64,000 bases of DNA. Origin: Siphonodentalium dalli. Taxonomy: Eukaryota > Mollusca > Scaphopoda > Gadilida > Siphonodentaliidae. Under the pieces are notes generated by a model. That model was not told where the DNA came from, searched no databases, and saw only the letters and a program-made list of their open reading frames with translations. The DNA lies in contig CP136064.1 in the NCBI GenBank assembly GCA_032622095.1, forward strand, positions 6,131,512 to 6,195,511, in the 5' to 3' direction. Both the position numbers and the translations under genes were made by a program. Positions 32,336 to 40,680 of the stretch are shown in pieces. Within the stretch, counting starts at the first letter, position 1. Every line of letters begins with the position of its first letter.

Positions 32336-35300
32336 TGACGAGTTTTCGTTTTGTGTACACCGATCTGAAAGTTTTGGTTTGACACTCACTAATTAGTTGA
32401 TGGTTCTTTTGTCTTTTAATTCTGGAAGGATACTCAACAACAGTTTTGAAATTTTCACGATCATTAACACATTGTACCATTGTTTCAAAATTAACTTTTT
32501 GACTTGTGCTGTAATCAAGAGTGATACCTTTTACCTTACATTTGGTGTATCTTCTCCCATCTTTGATGTATTCATATCCGTAGTTCTTTGGCCCAAGTCC
32601 AACAAATTTGACAATCTTTGCATCTGGATGTTCGTCGCTCCATTTCCCCAATCTTCCTTCGATAGTTTTGATGTTCTTCTTTGATGGATCACTGACATAC
32701 ATACAGCTGTCTGTATCAAAATACAGCACTCTATCTCCAAGTTTTTTTAAAACTTTATACAATTGTAATCTTGCATACGCTGTAACAAAAGAAGCAACAA
32801 CAACATTTGCTGAATGATGAGGTTCAATATTATCTAAAATATCAACATAATTTACCAGAATGAATTTGTCACCATCAAGAAGTGTAACATTTTGAACAAT
32901 TATATTGTTACTAGTAAGCAATTCAAAATAACGTGATGGTTTATCCACATACTCTGTTTTTGACATAAGATTTCTTTGTGCATTCTTACCCCATATACAA
33001 TTAATCATAATTTTAGATATTTGGCGTTTTCCTGGATTCTTCTCGATGTTCTCCAATTTTATACCCTCAGCTGCATAATAATCCTGTACAAACTTTTGCT
33101 TCTGTTCTTCTGTCTCAACACCAAATGGATAACCACTACATTCCTGTTTGATCTTTAGATGTTTGTCGATATAGGATTTGTATATTTCATCTGTCCAATC
33201 TGTCCAATGCCAAATTTGGTACACATCAAGTATTTTGTAGCCAACATCCATTGCTTTGAATAATTCTGGCGTGGTCCACACTCCGGTTATAGCTCGATCT
33301 TCTTCTGAATGGTTACATGCCTCGTTCTCATTGATGGCACAAGTGTTGCACAGAGTAAAAACCATTTTCTTGTTACAATGAATCGGTAGAACTGGAATAT
33401 ACAATTTCGATGGTGGTAAAATTGTACATTTAACAAGCCCCGCATAGTCTCTAATGTGTTCTTGATCGATCTGCTCTTGGCTCAAAATTTCTGGATGTCC
33501 AACAGGGTAGAATTTATATTTGTTGCAAAATGGATACAACGAACACACATCGATGAACTTGATTTCTTTTGTGGAATCTTGATCAATTTCCTCGTACAAT
33601 TTGATGGCATTTGTACGTCCACCAAACAATGCTTCTCTTGGCAAAATGGGGTCTCGATGTTTGTAGAAAGATTCCATTTGTTGTTTGAATTTCACATCCG
33701 ATTTCATTTTTTCGTCGATCTGATGCTCCCAAATTGATTCAACTCTGTAACCAAGACTTTCCAGTTCATCTTTCTTCTGTTGAGTTCTTGTATATAATTC
33801 TTCCATGGTGAGCATCGTATAGGGATTCTTGTATTGTCTGTTGTTGTAACATTTTGGACATCCATGAAACAGACATCCATTCATCTCAAAAACTGTTCTT
33901 GTGGCTTCCTCATATCCATCGACGTAGTGTCCACCAATCTTGATTTCTCCTCCATTCAAAGCATGCTTGATTGTTATCATACGTGACAATGATATATGTT
34001 GAAGCCAACGTATCGTTTTCATGGAATAGTTTTTAGCACATGGGTATCCACCATCTGGAATGATTCCAATTGTTTTCTCTGGCATTGAATTCTTCCTCCA
34101 TGCCAAATTGCAAACTTGCGCCAATGTTATTGACTCAATGAACGGGTCAATCTGTTCTGTTTCCAATATGTATTTCCTGAATTTTCCACATCCACGGCGA
34201 AGAATATCCACGTCTGATTTGCAGTACTTCTCCATCTCTTCTTGGAAGTTGAATATCACGTAATTTTCTATTTTCTCATTGTACCATTCAAAGAATTTCT
34301 CTCGATTTTCCACGCTCATCATGTCTGGTTTGTAGTAATCAGAAGCCAAGTAATGTCCAATGTAATTTTGAAACTTTGGTGAATTCGCCCAATGTGGAAA
34401 GTGTCCTTTCGCCATCTCATTCAGCTGAAAAGTTTGTGGAAACTTTGAAAGCGGCATCATCAGAAAACTCAGAGAATCAATAACTTTCACGCTGTTGCAT
34501 TTTAAACTGAGAATCTTGTTTCCATTCATGATCAGTTCTGGTTTATGAATTCCACTTTGTATGAGTGCTTGAAGTAGAAACTGTACATCGTATCCCTGAG
34601 CATTATGTGCTATTGCAACACATCCTTTGTGATCTTGGTGGAATAACCAGTTTGTGAAGTCTGTTAAAACGTTGTCACCCTTGAATACAAATTCTCTGGA
34701 ATCCGGTCCGCATGTTTCACATTTTTCTTCGATTGGTTTGCACATGCAATCTCCACAAGCGGTATGTGCAACACAGAAGTTTGGAATATGAACACCTGTG
34801 TCTTGTCTGCATTCAAAGTCAAAGAATACATATGGAATCTTTGCAGGTTTCTTTTCCGGTGATTCATATTTTGGAATGTAGCACCTGTGATCTGCTTCAA
34901 CGATTTCTTTGCAATGTTTGCATTTCTTCAACCCCGCACATATATGTCTGCTTGATTTATTGATGAGAATTTCTTCATCACAATTGTTGCATAGTTGAAC
35001 CAAATCACATATTTTTCTTTTCTGTTTTCCTTCCGTCTTCAAATGGTTGTCGAAACATGATTTACTTCTGAATGATCGTCGACACGTTCTACACTTCACC
35101 CAATTTGTGAAATTACACGGTGTCAATGACCAGCATGCACAAACAAATCTGCATCGATGATCGCCACGCATATGGAATCCAATGTCGCAGAATTCGCAGT
35201 AGTAGCTGGTGCCTAGAAATCCTTTGATTGATGTTATGGTGTCGAAGTGATTGTTGTTGTAGTAGATGTGTACACATTTGCTATCCGAACACATTTCTGC

Positions 35301-36407
35301 AGGTTCAAATAGAAATCCAGCGCCAGCAAATTCATTGTGAATTTTCACAACATATTCTGGATACAATATTTCTTGAATCTTGTGGAACTCATTGATACTG
35401 CAAACTGTATCGTGTAGAATGCCAGCACGGTTGAGTAGATTTTTTGCTGCATCTGTTTGTGCTGTGTATATTGATTGTCTTATTCTTTTCCATATCTTTG
35501 ACCAGCACGCAGATCCATCACTATCTGCCTTACACATTCCGACGACAATAGATCTTGCCATACACATAACATCATCAGCATTTTCAATCCGGACAATACT
35601 TCTTTTTACTTTTGTCAACTTGTTCTTGTCTGCAAATGGTCCATAATGTAGTGAGTGTCGTGTACCACCTTCCGGAATATCTGTAACGAAGATTTCGAAA
35701 TTGAGTGCACCGTCATGAATTGTAAAGGCTGCATTTGATTGAACCACATTTTGAATATTATCCATGAGTGTCCCACCATTCAATTCACTGGCTTTTGTGA
35801 ATGGAATGAAAATGCTCATATCAAGTCCTGGATGATTTATCGTAACTCTGATTCTTGTCTTCTCATTTGCTGAACATTTCTGTTTCAATTCTTCTGTCAA
35901 CTTCTCAAATATCTCTGGAATGTTTTCGATTGGATCTGTAAATTTCTCGAATTTCACACCAAATTGTCGTGATGCTGATTTAAATTTTCTGGAAAATTTC
36001 TCCGAGTTCAGCTCCATTTTGAAATATTTTGTTGCATTGAACACAACACGCTCTCTAGCCAGACTTCTCTTTCTCTTCCCACCAATTTCTCTATTCTGTC
36101 TTCGACCGGGTCCAATCTGCCCATCACTAGAACTTTCTTCACTTTCTGCCCTATCAGTTTCCATATCGCTCTCTTCACTTTCTGCCTCATCAGTTTCCAT
36201 ATCGCTCTCTTCACTTTCTGCCCTATCAGTTTCCATATCGCTCTCTTCACTTTCTGCCTCATCAGTTTCCATATCGCTCTCTTCACTTTCTACCTTATCA
36301 GTTTCCATATCGCTCTCTTCAATAACTGCAGGCCTTGGTCTTTTTCTAACAATATCTTCTTCGCTGGTGGCGTCGTCTGAAACAGGTCTTTTAATTCTCT
36401 TAAACAT
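32298..36407 (-). CDS. POLB: Protein-primed family B DNA polymerase
   Basis: 1369 aa from ATG 36407. The order is: basic NLS-like N-terminus (KRIKRP, RKRPRP); five 12-aa acidic repeats SEESDMETDxAE (about residues 30-92); a long region with Cys/His clusters (370-510); exonuclease motifs DFEC (530), NAQGYD (605) and YCKSDVDIL (726). Polymerase motifs follow: DVCSLYP (A, ~950), KIMINCIWGKN (B, ~1130), YFDTDS (C, ~1227) and KVKG (~1288). All catalytic carboxylates are present. Family enzymes replicate linear genomes from a terminal protein. The frame is intact. The 5' leader and first 32 codons are an inverted duplicate of the divergent zinc-knuckle gene. Confidence 0.96.
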   Translation of the reverse strand: MFKRIKRPVSDDATSEEDIVRKRPRPAVIEESDMETDKVESEESDMETDEAESEESDMETDRAESEESDMETDEAESEESDMETDRAESEESSSDGQIGPGRRQNREIGGKRKRSLARERVVFNATKYFKMELNSEKFSRKFKSASRQFGVKFEKFTDPIENIPEIFEKLTEELKQKCSANEKTRIRVTINHPGLDMSIFIPFTKASELNGGTLMDNIQNVVQSNAAFTIHDGALNFEIFVTDIPEGGTRHSLHYGPFADKNKLTKVKRSIVRIENADDVMCMARSIVVGMCKADSDGSACWSKIWKRIRQSIYTAQTDAAKNLLNRAGILHDTVCSINEFHKIQEILYPEYVVKIHNEFAGAGFLFEPAEMCSDSKCVHIYYNNNHFDTITSIKGFLGTSYYCEFCDIGFHMRGDHRCRFVCACWSLTPCNFTNWVKCRTCRRSFRSKSCFDNHLKTEGKQKRKICDLVQLCNNCDEEILINKSSRHICAGLKKCKHCKEIVEADHRCYIPKYESPEKKPAKIPYVFFDFECRQDTGVHIPNFCVAHTACGDCMCKPIEEKCETCGPDSREFVFKGDNVLTDFTNWLFHQDHKGCVAIAHNAQGYDVQFLLQALIQSGIHKPELIMNGNKILSLKCNSVKVIDSLSFLMMPLSKFPQTFQLNEMAKGHFPHWANSPKFQNYIGHYLASDYYKPDMMSVENREKFFEWYNEKIENYVIFNFQEEMEKYCKSDVDILRRGCGKFRKYILETEQIDPFIESITLAQVCNLAWRKNSMPEKTIGIIPDGGYPCAKNYSMKTIRWLQHISLSRMITIKHALNGGEIKIGGHYVDGYEEATRTVFEMNGCLFHGCPKCYNNRQYKNPYTMLTMEELYTRTQQKKDELESLGYRVESIWEHQIDEKMKSDVKFKQQMESFYKHRDPILPREALFGGRTNAIKLYEEIDQDSTKEIKFIDVCSLYPFCNKYKFYPVGHPEILSQEQIDQEHIRDYAGLVKCTILPPSKLYIPVLPIHCNKKMVFTLCNTCAINENEACNHSEEDRAITGVWTTPELFKAMDVGYKILDVYQIWHWTDWTDEIYKSYIDKHLKIKQECSGYPFGVETEEQKQKFVQDYYAAEGIKLENIEKNPGKRQISKIMINCIWGKNAQRNLMSKTEYVDKPSRYFELLTSNNIIVQNVTLLDGDKFILVNYVDILDNIEPHHSANVVVASFVTAYARLQLYKVLKKLGDRVLYFDTDSCMYVSDPSKKNIKTIEGRLGKWSDEHPDAKIVKFVGLGPKNYGYEYIKDGRRYTKCKVKGITLDYSTSQKVNFETMVQCVNDRENFKTVVEYPSRIKRQKNHQLISECQTKTFRSVYTKRKLVNGIHTYPYGWRC
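36135..36316 (-). repeat. Five 36-bp tandem repeats coding the polymerase acidic tract
   Basis: A 36-bp unit containing CAGTTTCCATATCGCTCTCTT (plus strand) occurs five times, differing mainly at codons that alternate RAES, EAES and KVES. It encodes a negatively charged, disordered linker after the NLS-like start. The array begins exactly where the inverted duplication with the zinc-knuckle gene ends. Confidence 0.9.
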
Positions 36408-36713
36408 TTTTGTCTTGAGTTTTGTCAGGAAAAAATATTGCGACTGGCTTCTTCGGAGTTGAAGTGTAAAGTGTAGAATTACATCTGCTTTTATAGCATT
36501 CGCGATGAAAATGCTATAAAAGCAGATGTAATTCTACACTTTACACTTCAACTCCGAAGAAGCCAGTCGCAATATTTTTTGCTGACAAAACTCAAGACAA
36601 AAATGTTTAAGAGAATTAAAAGACCTATTTCAGACGACGCCGCCAGCGAAGAAGATATTGTTAGAAAAAGACCAAGGCCTGCAGTTATTGAAGAGAGCTA
36701 TATTGAGCTACAT
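36297..36713. repeat. ~200-bp-arm palindrome spanning two 5' ends
   Basis: Centre at 36505 with a 9-nt loop (36501-36509). From the loop outwards, one mismatch is seen in the 93-bp leaders and two in the following ~86 coding bases. Similarity fades after codon 32 on both sides. The palindrome therefore duplicates promoter, leader and N-terminal coding sequence in inverse orientation. Confidence 0.95.
36408..36602. promoter_or_regulatory. Bidirectional palindromic promoter for PolB and zinc-knuckle genes
   Basis: TATAAAAG lies at 36514-36521 on the plus strand, and its mirror image at 36496-36489 serves the minus strand. Each is about 82 nt from the corresponding ATG (36603 and 36407). As the arms are near identical, both genes should get the same basal promoter and leader. 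Transcription starts were not determined. Confidence 0.7.
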
Positions 36714-37205
36714 AAAGAAGATTCAAAAAAATCTACACAGCTACAGACTAGAAAAATTCAAGATAATCTTGTCGAAATGAGACAGATCTCTGCCAATTTG
36801 TTTAAACTTTGTAACAAAATGCAATGGCAAGAGAAACAAGAGAAAAACAAAGCTGATAAAAATTGGAAACCGCCATATGGTTACTGTTACAAATGCGGAC
36901 AAGAATCCCATTGGTCCTTCCATTGTAAAACAGATTTCGGCGACAAAAAAAATGTGAAAACTATACAAAAATGTCTACAAGCAGTAACAATACAAGAACA
37001 AAATGCAGATATCAAAACTGAAGAGATGTCTACAACATCAGATGTTTTCAAACAACCCCGACCTGTTGATCCTACGAATGATTCACAGAACAAATCTGAA
37101 GATAAAAATCCAGATTTTGAAAATTCCAAGAAAACTTCCAAGAAAAAGAAGCTGAGACCATTCTACATTCCAAAAACAGATAAACGAATCGATACAAACA
37201 TTTGA
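36603..37205 (+). CDS. CCHC zinc-knuckle protein sharing the polymerase N-terminus
   Basis: 200 aa from ATG 36603; the frame is open slightly upstream but only from a TTG. Residues 1-32 match the polymerase N-terminus at all but two positions and contain two basic clusters (KRIKRP, RKRPRP), a likely bipartite nuclear signal. A helical segment follows (40-85), then a canonical zinc knuckle CYKCGQESHWSFHC (95-108; C-x2-C-x4-H-x4-C), which binds single-stranded nucleic acid in retroviral nucleocapsids. The tail is Lys-rich (KKTSKKKKLR). AATAAA occurs 16 nt after the stop. Possible single-strand-binding helper of replication; inference from domain and pairing. Confidence 0.8.
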   Translation: MFKRIKRPISDDAASEEDIVRKRPRPAVIEESYIELHKEDSKKSTQLQTRKIQDNLVEMRQISANLFKLCNKMQWQEKQEKNKADKNWKPPYGYCYKCGQESHWSFHCKTDFGDKKNVKTIQKCLQAVTIQEQNADIKTEEMSTTSDVFKQPRPVDPTNDSQNKSEDKNPDFENSKKTSKKKKLRPFYIPKTDKRIDTNI

Positions 37206-37212
37206 AAATTAT

Positions 37213-37312
37213 GTTGTGTGAATAAATTATGAATTGAACAATCGTGTTTTGTTTTTTTCAGCTATGAAAGAGTAACCTTTTGGGGAATGTGGGTGGCCCT
37301 GAAAAGGGCCGT
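37213..37312. repeat. 100-bp 3'-junction module, first copy
   Basis: Runs from AATAAA (37221-37226) through AATTGAACAATCGTGTTTTG, ATGAAAGAGTAACCTTTTGG and the hairpin. It recurs at 38963-39063 with few changes. It lies between convergent genes: the AATAAA serves the plus strand and the stem-loop the minus strand. Confidence 0.85.
37295..37310 (-). terminator. Histone-type mRNA 3' stem-loop, copy 1
   Basis: On the minus strand: AAAAC, then GGCCCT-TTTC-AGGGCC, then ACCCACATT and, further on, CCCCAAAAGG. A 6-bp stem, 4-nt TTTC loop, A-rich 5' flank and ACCCA 3' flank match the replication-dependent histone mRNA 3' end. It starts 19 nt after the stop of the 37330-37692 gene. Confidence 0.75.
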
Positions 37313-37329
37313 TTTTTCTTTTCCAGAAT

Positions 37330-37692
37330 TCATAAAAATTCTGCCAAATCAGGATATATCCCGTTGGGATTAATTGTCACAGACCAAGTAGGATTTGATC
37401 TGTGCGCCGCAGCAGCCTGAGCGAAGCTGTCAATTGCTGCATTGCACAGATCTTTCTTCGAGATCTGTGACAAGATCTCCACGAGATCAAGATTGCTTGA
37501 TTCTTGATTCTTGATTGCTTGATCGCATACTTCAGGCGATGGTCGTCGCCGAGCCAGAAAATCTCTTAGCATCTGTTTCTGTACCACCTTTTGTTCAGGA
37601 GAATCCTGCCATTTCCTATATGTTTTTATTTTCGTCTCCTCTGAATCTCTCTTCCTCCATAACTTCTTGATAAATTTCTTTAACGACGGCAT
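37330..37692 (-). CDS. Unknown 120-aa cassette protein A1
   Basis: From ATG 37692, about 35 nt downstream of TATAAAAATA on the minus strand, with an initiator-like TCAGT at 37711-37707 between them. Lys/Arg-rich N-terminus (LKKFIKKLWRKR), helical centre with EILSQISKKDLCNAAID, and a C-terminal SVTINPNGIYPDLAEF. No known family. It is the minus-strand member of the first divergent cassette and ends at a histone-type stem-loop. Intact frame, good start context and regulatory elements support a real gene. Confidence 0.7.
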   Translation of the reverse strand: MPSLKKFIKKLWRKRDSEETKIKTYRKWQDSPEQKVVQKQMLRDFLARRRPSPEVCDQAIKNQESSNLDLVEILSQISKKDLCNAAIDSFAQAAAAHRSNPTWSVTINPNGIYPDLAEFL

Positions 37693-38588
37693 AATGAATG
37701 AAGTTTACTGAAAAAGTGAAAATATTTTTATACATTTGACACGGGCGTCAATGAAATCACATGTCGCGTTGGCGTTAAAATTGACAAATATTTCCTGACG
37801 TTGTGTTTTTTCAGAACCGGATCAACATGCATATTTTTCTTGATCATTATTGCATAGCGATCAAACAAATGTTTTTAATTTCGTTAGATCATTATCTATT
37901 ATTTGGTACACATGATTGATATATTTATTACCTCGTTAGGCAAATATGGAATGTTTTTCTAGTTTTTGTTTTTGGAATTGTACATATTTTATACATAAAA
38001 CTGAACACAAGATTGTTACACGGGCGTCAATGAAATCACATAATACTTTGGCGTTAAAATTGACAAATATTTCCTGACGTTGTGTTTTTTCAGAACCGGA
38101 TCAACATGCATATTTTTCTTGATCATTATTGCATAGCGATCAAACAAATGTTTTTAATTTCGTTAGATCATTATCTATTATTTGGTACACATGATTGATA
38201 TATTTATTACCTCGTTAGGCAAATATGGAATGTTTTTCTAGTTTTTGGTTTTGGAATTGTACATATTTTATACATAAAAACTGAACACAAGAAACATACT
38301 GAACATTTTTCTTCATCATTACAATTGATAACTTTACTTGGTCATCGTTTATGAACGAAGATGAATTCATATGTTAAAACATCTTAATTAATTGCATATA
38401 CTATCATGAATTTAATCTATAACATATCGAAATAGTAAAACTAACAGATAATGCACTGTAAAGAAACACAACGCCCGGAAACATTTGTCATTTTTAATGC
38501 CAACGTGACATGTGATTTCTCTACCGCCCGCGCAATCGTGATATATGTTCAAACACGGCCGTGAACAATTTTTATTTTGCATTCAAAG
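37693..38588. promoter_or_regulatory. Bidirectional promoter module of cassette A, with internal 279-bp tandem duplication
   Basis: From the minus gene outwards: TATAAAAATA (37732-37723), then a 279-bp block (about 37739-38016) starting CACGGGCGTCAATGAAATCA, which is directly repeated at about 38018-38297. Next comes ~175 bp shared with cassette B (ACATACTGAACATTTTTCTT onward). Last is an inverted version of the CGTCA-containing block (38463-38520) beside the plus-strand gene, with GATATATG upstream of its ATG. The inverted ends give each gene a similar upstream sequence. Confidence 0.75.
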
Positions 38589-38777
38589 ATGTCCGAAACC
38601 CCCGAACCGTTGATGTCTATACTAAGAGGAACGATAGGGCTAACACCCCAGATAATGCGGGCCGGACACGCAAAAGAAGTAACCGCCAGTGCAAAACTGG
38701 TTATGCAAATATGCAAAAAACAACAGCGTTGGAACAAAAGCAAAAGTCTCAAAAGAAAATCGTGGCGTGAACTTTGA
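38589..38777 (+). CDS. Unknown 62-aa cassette protein A2
   Basis: Uses ATG 38589, in ATTCAAAGATG, the same start context as the plus gene of cassette B (40197). Text: MSETPEPLMSILRG, a helical ASAKLVMQICKKQQRW and a basic tail SKSLKRKSWREL. No family recognised. A stem-loop begins 13 nt after the stop. It is short, so support comes from context: conserved promoter, start context and 3' signal. Confidence 0.6.
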   Translation: MSETPEPLMSILRGTIGLTPQIMRAGHAKEVTASAKLVMQICKKQQRWNKSKSLKRKSWREL

Positions 38778-38790
38778 TGCCATACAAAAC

Positions 38791-38806
38791 GGCCCTTTTC
38801 AGGGCC
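38791..38806 (+). terminator. Histone-type mRNA 3' stem-loop, copy 2
   Basis: CAAAAC, then GGCCCT-TTTC-AGGGCC, then AAAAACAAA on the plus strand, 13 nt after the stop of the 62-aa gene. Confidence 0.7.
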
Positions 38807-38818
38807 AAAAACAAAAAC

Positions 38819-38834
38819 GGTCCTTTTCAAGACC
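38819..38834 (+). terminator. Degenerate second stem-loop with ACC flank and purine-rich downstream element
   Basis: AAAAAC, GGTCCT-TTTC-AAGACC (one mismatched pair), then AACCAA and, about 12 nt on, CAAAAAGAAAAAC. The purine-rich tract is placed as the U7-binding histone downstream element would be. It may be the older of two tandem copies. Confidence 0.5.
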
Positions 38835-38962
38835 AACCAATTTTTTCAAAAAGAAAAACTTTTAGCATTGCTTAAGAACTAATAATGTTCTTTGTACCCT
38901 ATGTTTTGTTTTGAAAAAATCACGCCACGAATAATTTAAAACAAAATATACTTGCAAATATT

Positions 38963-39063
38963 TGTTGTTGAATAAAATATAAATTGAACAATCGTGTTTT
39001 TGATTTTTTCAGCAATGAAAGAGTAACCTTTTGGGAAATGTGTGTGGCCCTGAAAAGGGCCGT
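38963..39063. repeat. 100-bp 3'-junction module, second copy
   Basis: Repeats 37213-37312: AATAAA (38971-38976), AATTGAACAATCGTGTTTTT, ATGAAAGAGTAACCTTTTGG and the hairpin on the minus strand. Confidence 0.85.
39046..39061 (-). terminator. Histone-type mRNA 3' stem-loop, copy 3
   Basis: Minus strand: TAAAAC, GGCCCT-TTTC-AGGGCC, ACACACATTTCCC, then AAAAGG. Lies 22 nt after the stop of the 39084-39572 gene. Confidence 0.75.
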
Positions 39064-39083
39064 TTTAAAATTATCATCTGACT

Positions 39084-39572
39084 TTAACATCGTTTTGTGT
39101 TTTTCTTATATCTTGACATATCTTTCCCATGAGAACCAATAGCTTTTGCGAATTCATCACTTTTCTCCGTATCTTTAGATTCTTTACAAGGAAGACGAAA
39201 TCTGACTTTTGTCTCAGTAGAACGCTTCATGATACTTTTAGGTTCTTTTACTTTCGCCGCCAATATTTTTTCTTTTTTGATCTGTTTCTGTTCTTTCGAT
39301 CTCTGAACATCATGAACCCTGATTGGTATATCTATCTCTTCTGCAACGAAACGAAGATTCACTTTTACTTCTTGATGCGTTACTTGTGTTTTCACGTCAA
39401 TATCCCTGCGAAGACATCTCAGTTCATCTAAAATCGCTTTTAAAATGAGTGTATCACCACCTATAGTCATTGTCGTATTAGCTTGGCCTGTTGACTGTGG
39501 TGCCGCATATGTATTCTGTACAACAGGATTACTGTATATCTCACTCTGAAGAAATTCTGTTAACGGATCCAT
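39084..39572 (-). CDS. Unknown 162-aa cassette protein B1
   Basis: I prefer ATG 39572 (MDPLTEFLQSE). The in-frame ATG at 39626 overlaps the TATAAAAATA box itself, so it is promoter sequence. The N-terminal half is polar with TMTIGGDTLILKAILDELRCLRRDI, a possible coiled-coil or dimerisation helix. The C-terminal half is very basic (KEQKQIKKEKI, IMKRSTETKVRFRL, KKNTKRC), suggesting nucleic-acid binding. No family recognised. It bears no similarity to A1, although promoter and 3' module are shared. Confidence 0.7.
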   Translation of the reverse strand: MDPLTEFLQSEIYSNPVVQNTYAAPQSTGQANTTMTIGGDTLILKAILDELRCLRRDIDVKTQVTHQEVKVNLRFVAEEIDIPIRVHDVQRSKEQKQIKKEKILAAKVKEPKSIMKRSTETKVRFRLPCKESKDTEKSDEFAKAIGSHGKDMSRYKKNTKRC

Positions 39573-40196
39573 CTTTGATAGCAATGCAATGTAACGTTGA
39601 TCAAATTCGAAAATATTTTTATACATTTGACACGGGCGTCAATGAAATCACATGTCGCATTGACGTTAAAATTGACAAATGTTTCCTGGCGTTGTGTTTT
39701 TTCAGAGACGGATCAGCATTCATATTTTTCTTGATCATTATTGCATAGCGATCAAACAAATGTTTTTTATTTCGTTAGATCATTATCTATTATTTGGTAC
39801 ACATGATTGATATATTTGTTACCTCGTTAGGCAAATATGGAATGTTTTTCTAGTTTTTGGTTTTGGAAATGTACATATTTTATACATAAAACTGAACACA
39901 AGAAAACATACTGAACATTTTTCTTCATCATTACAATTGATAACTTTACTTGGTCATCGTTTATGAACGAAGATGAATTCATATGTTAAAATATCTTAAT
40001 TAATTGCATATACTATCATGAATTTAATCTATATCATATCGAAATGGTGAAACTAACAGATAATGCACTGAAAAGAAACACAACGTCAGGGAGCATTTGT
40101 CATTTTAACGTCAATGCGACATGTGCTTTCTCTACCAGCCCGCGCAATCGTGATATATGTTCAAGACGGATCTTCAGACTTATTCTACATTCAAAG
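39573..40196. promoter_or_regulatory. Bidirectional promoter module of cassette B
   Basis: TATAAAAATA on the minus strand at about 39623-39614. A single copy of the 279-bp block follows (39629-39905), then the ~175-bp shared centre. The inverted terminal block (40071-40130) mirrors 39650-39708 at most positions. GATATATG (40152) lies before the plus-strand ATG at 40197. Apart from lacking the tandem duplication it is nearly identical to cassette A. Confidence 0.75.
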
Positions 40197-40661
40197 ATGA
40201 CTGCTGTAAACATAACAGATCTTGACGAGATAATGGCCGGTGGGGTATACTGTAAAGCAGTGTACGGTGAAGAAATATCGCTGTTTTGGAGGGCACTCAG
40301 CCTCGGGGTTTACGGGACGACCGATGGATGGATGATTCTGAGAGATGCGGCAGTTGACCTGTACTATGCAGAGAGTGACGAACTTGGTGCGTCGGCACAA
40401 GATTTACGGCGCACACCACTTTTGGCTGAATCAAGATTGATGGTTGAATTAGCGGCGACTGTTATATAGCGACCTATCGTCATGTTTGATGCTACCAAAG
40501 GCGGCTACAAATCAACACCAAGATTCAAGTCATCAATAACTCTAGTGTGGATCCCACACGTTTGCCACGAGCATTATTGTGAATGCGAAATATGGATGAG
40601 GCGAGGAGACAAATCAATTGAAGTTTTGGCGAACAAAGAAGTTCAATGTGGCGGATTCTAA
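40197..40661 (+). pseudogene. Unknown cassette protein B2, interrupted by an in-frame TAG
   Basis: From ATG 40197 (context ATTCAAAGATG) a 90-aa product ends at TAG 40467-40469. The same frame is open again for 63 codons to TAA 40659-40661, including VWIPHVCHEHYCECEIWMRR, a Cys/His cluster. The stem-loop sits 19 nt after the second stop but 211 nt after the first. All other cassette genes have 13-22 nt, so the native end was probably 40661. Not recognised. Alternatively two ORFs of 90 and 59 aa (second from ATG 40482) are bicistronic. Confidence 0.6.
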
Positions 40662-40680
40662 ACTATAACAAAAATAAAAC

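Noticed and set aside
32397-36462. Plus-strand frames opposite PolB (for example 35920-36462)
   Set aside because: Antisense shadows of the polymerase; Ser-rich text arises from the acidic repeat read backwards.
36579-36602. Longer start for the zinc-knuckle protein
   Set aside because: The extension begins with TTG and lies in the leader half of the palindrome; ATG 36603 mirrors the PolB ATG.
39573-39626. Start of B1 at ATG 39626
   Set aside because: This ATG overlaps the TATAAAAATA box, so it cannot be in the mRNA if that box is used.
40044-40196. N-terminal extension of cassette protein B2 from ATG 40044
   Set aside because: It reads through the conserved promoter block and TATA-like GATATATG; cassette A shows the gene starts at ATTCAAAGATG.
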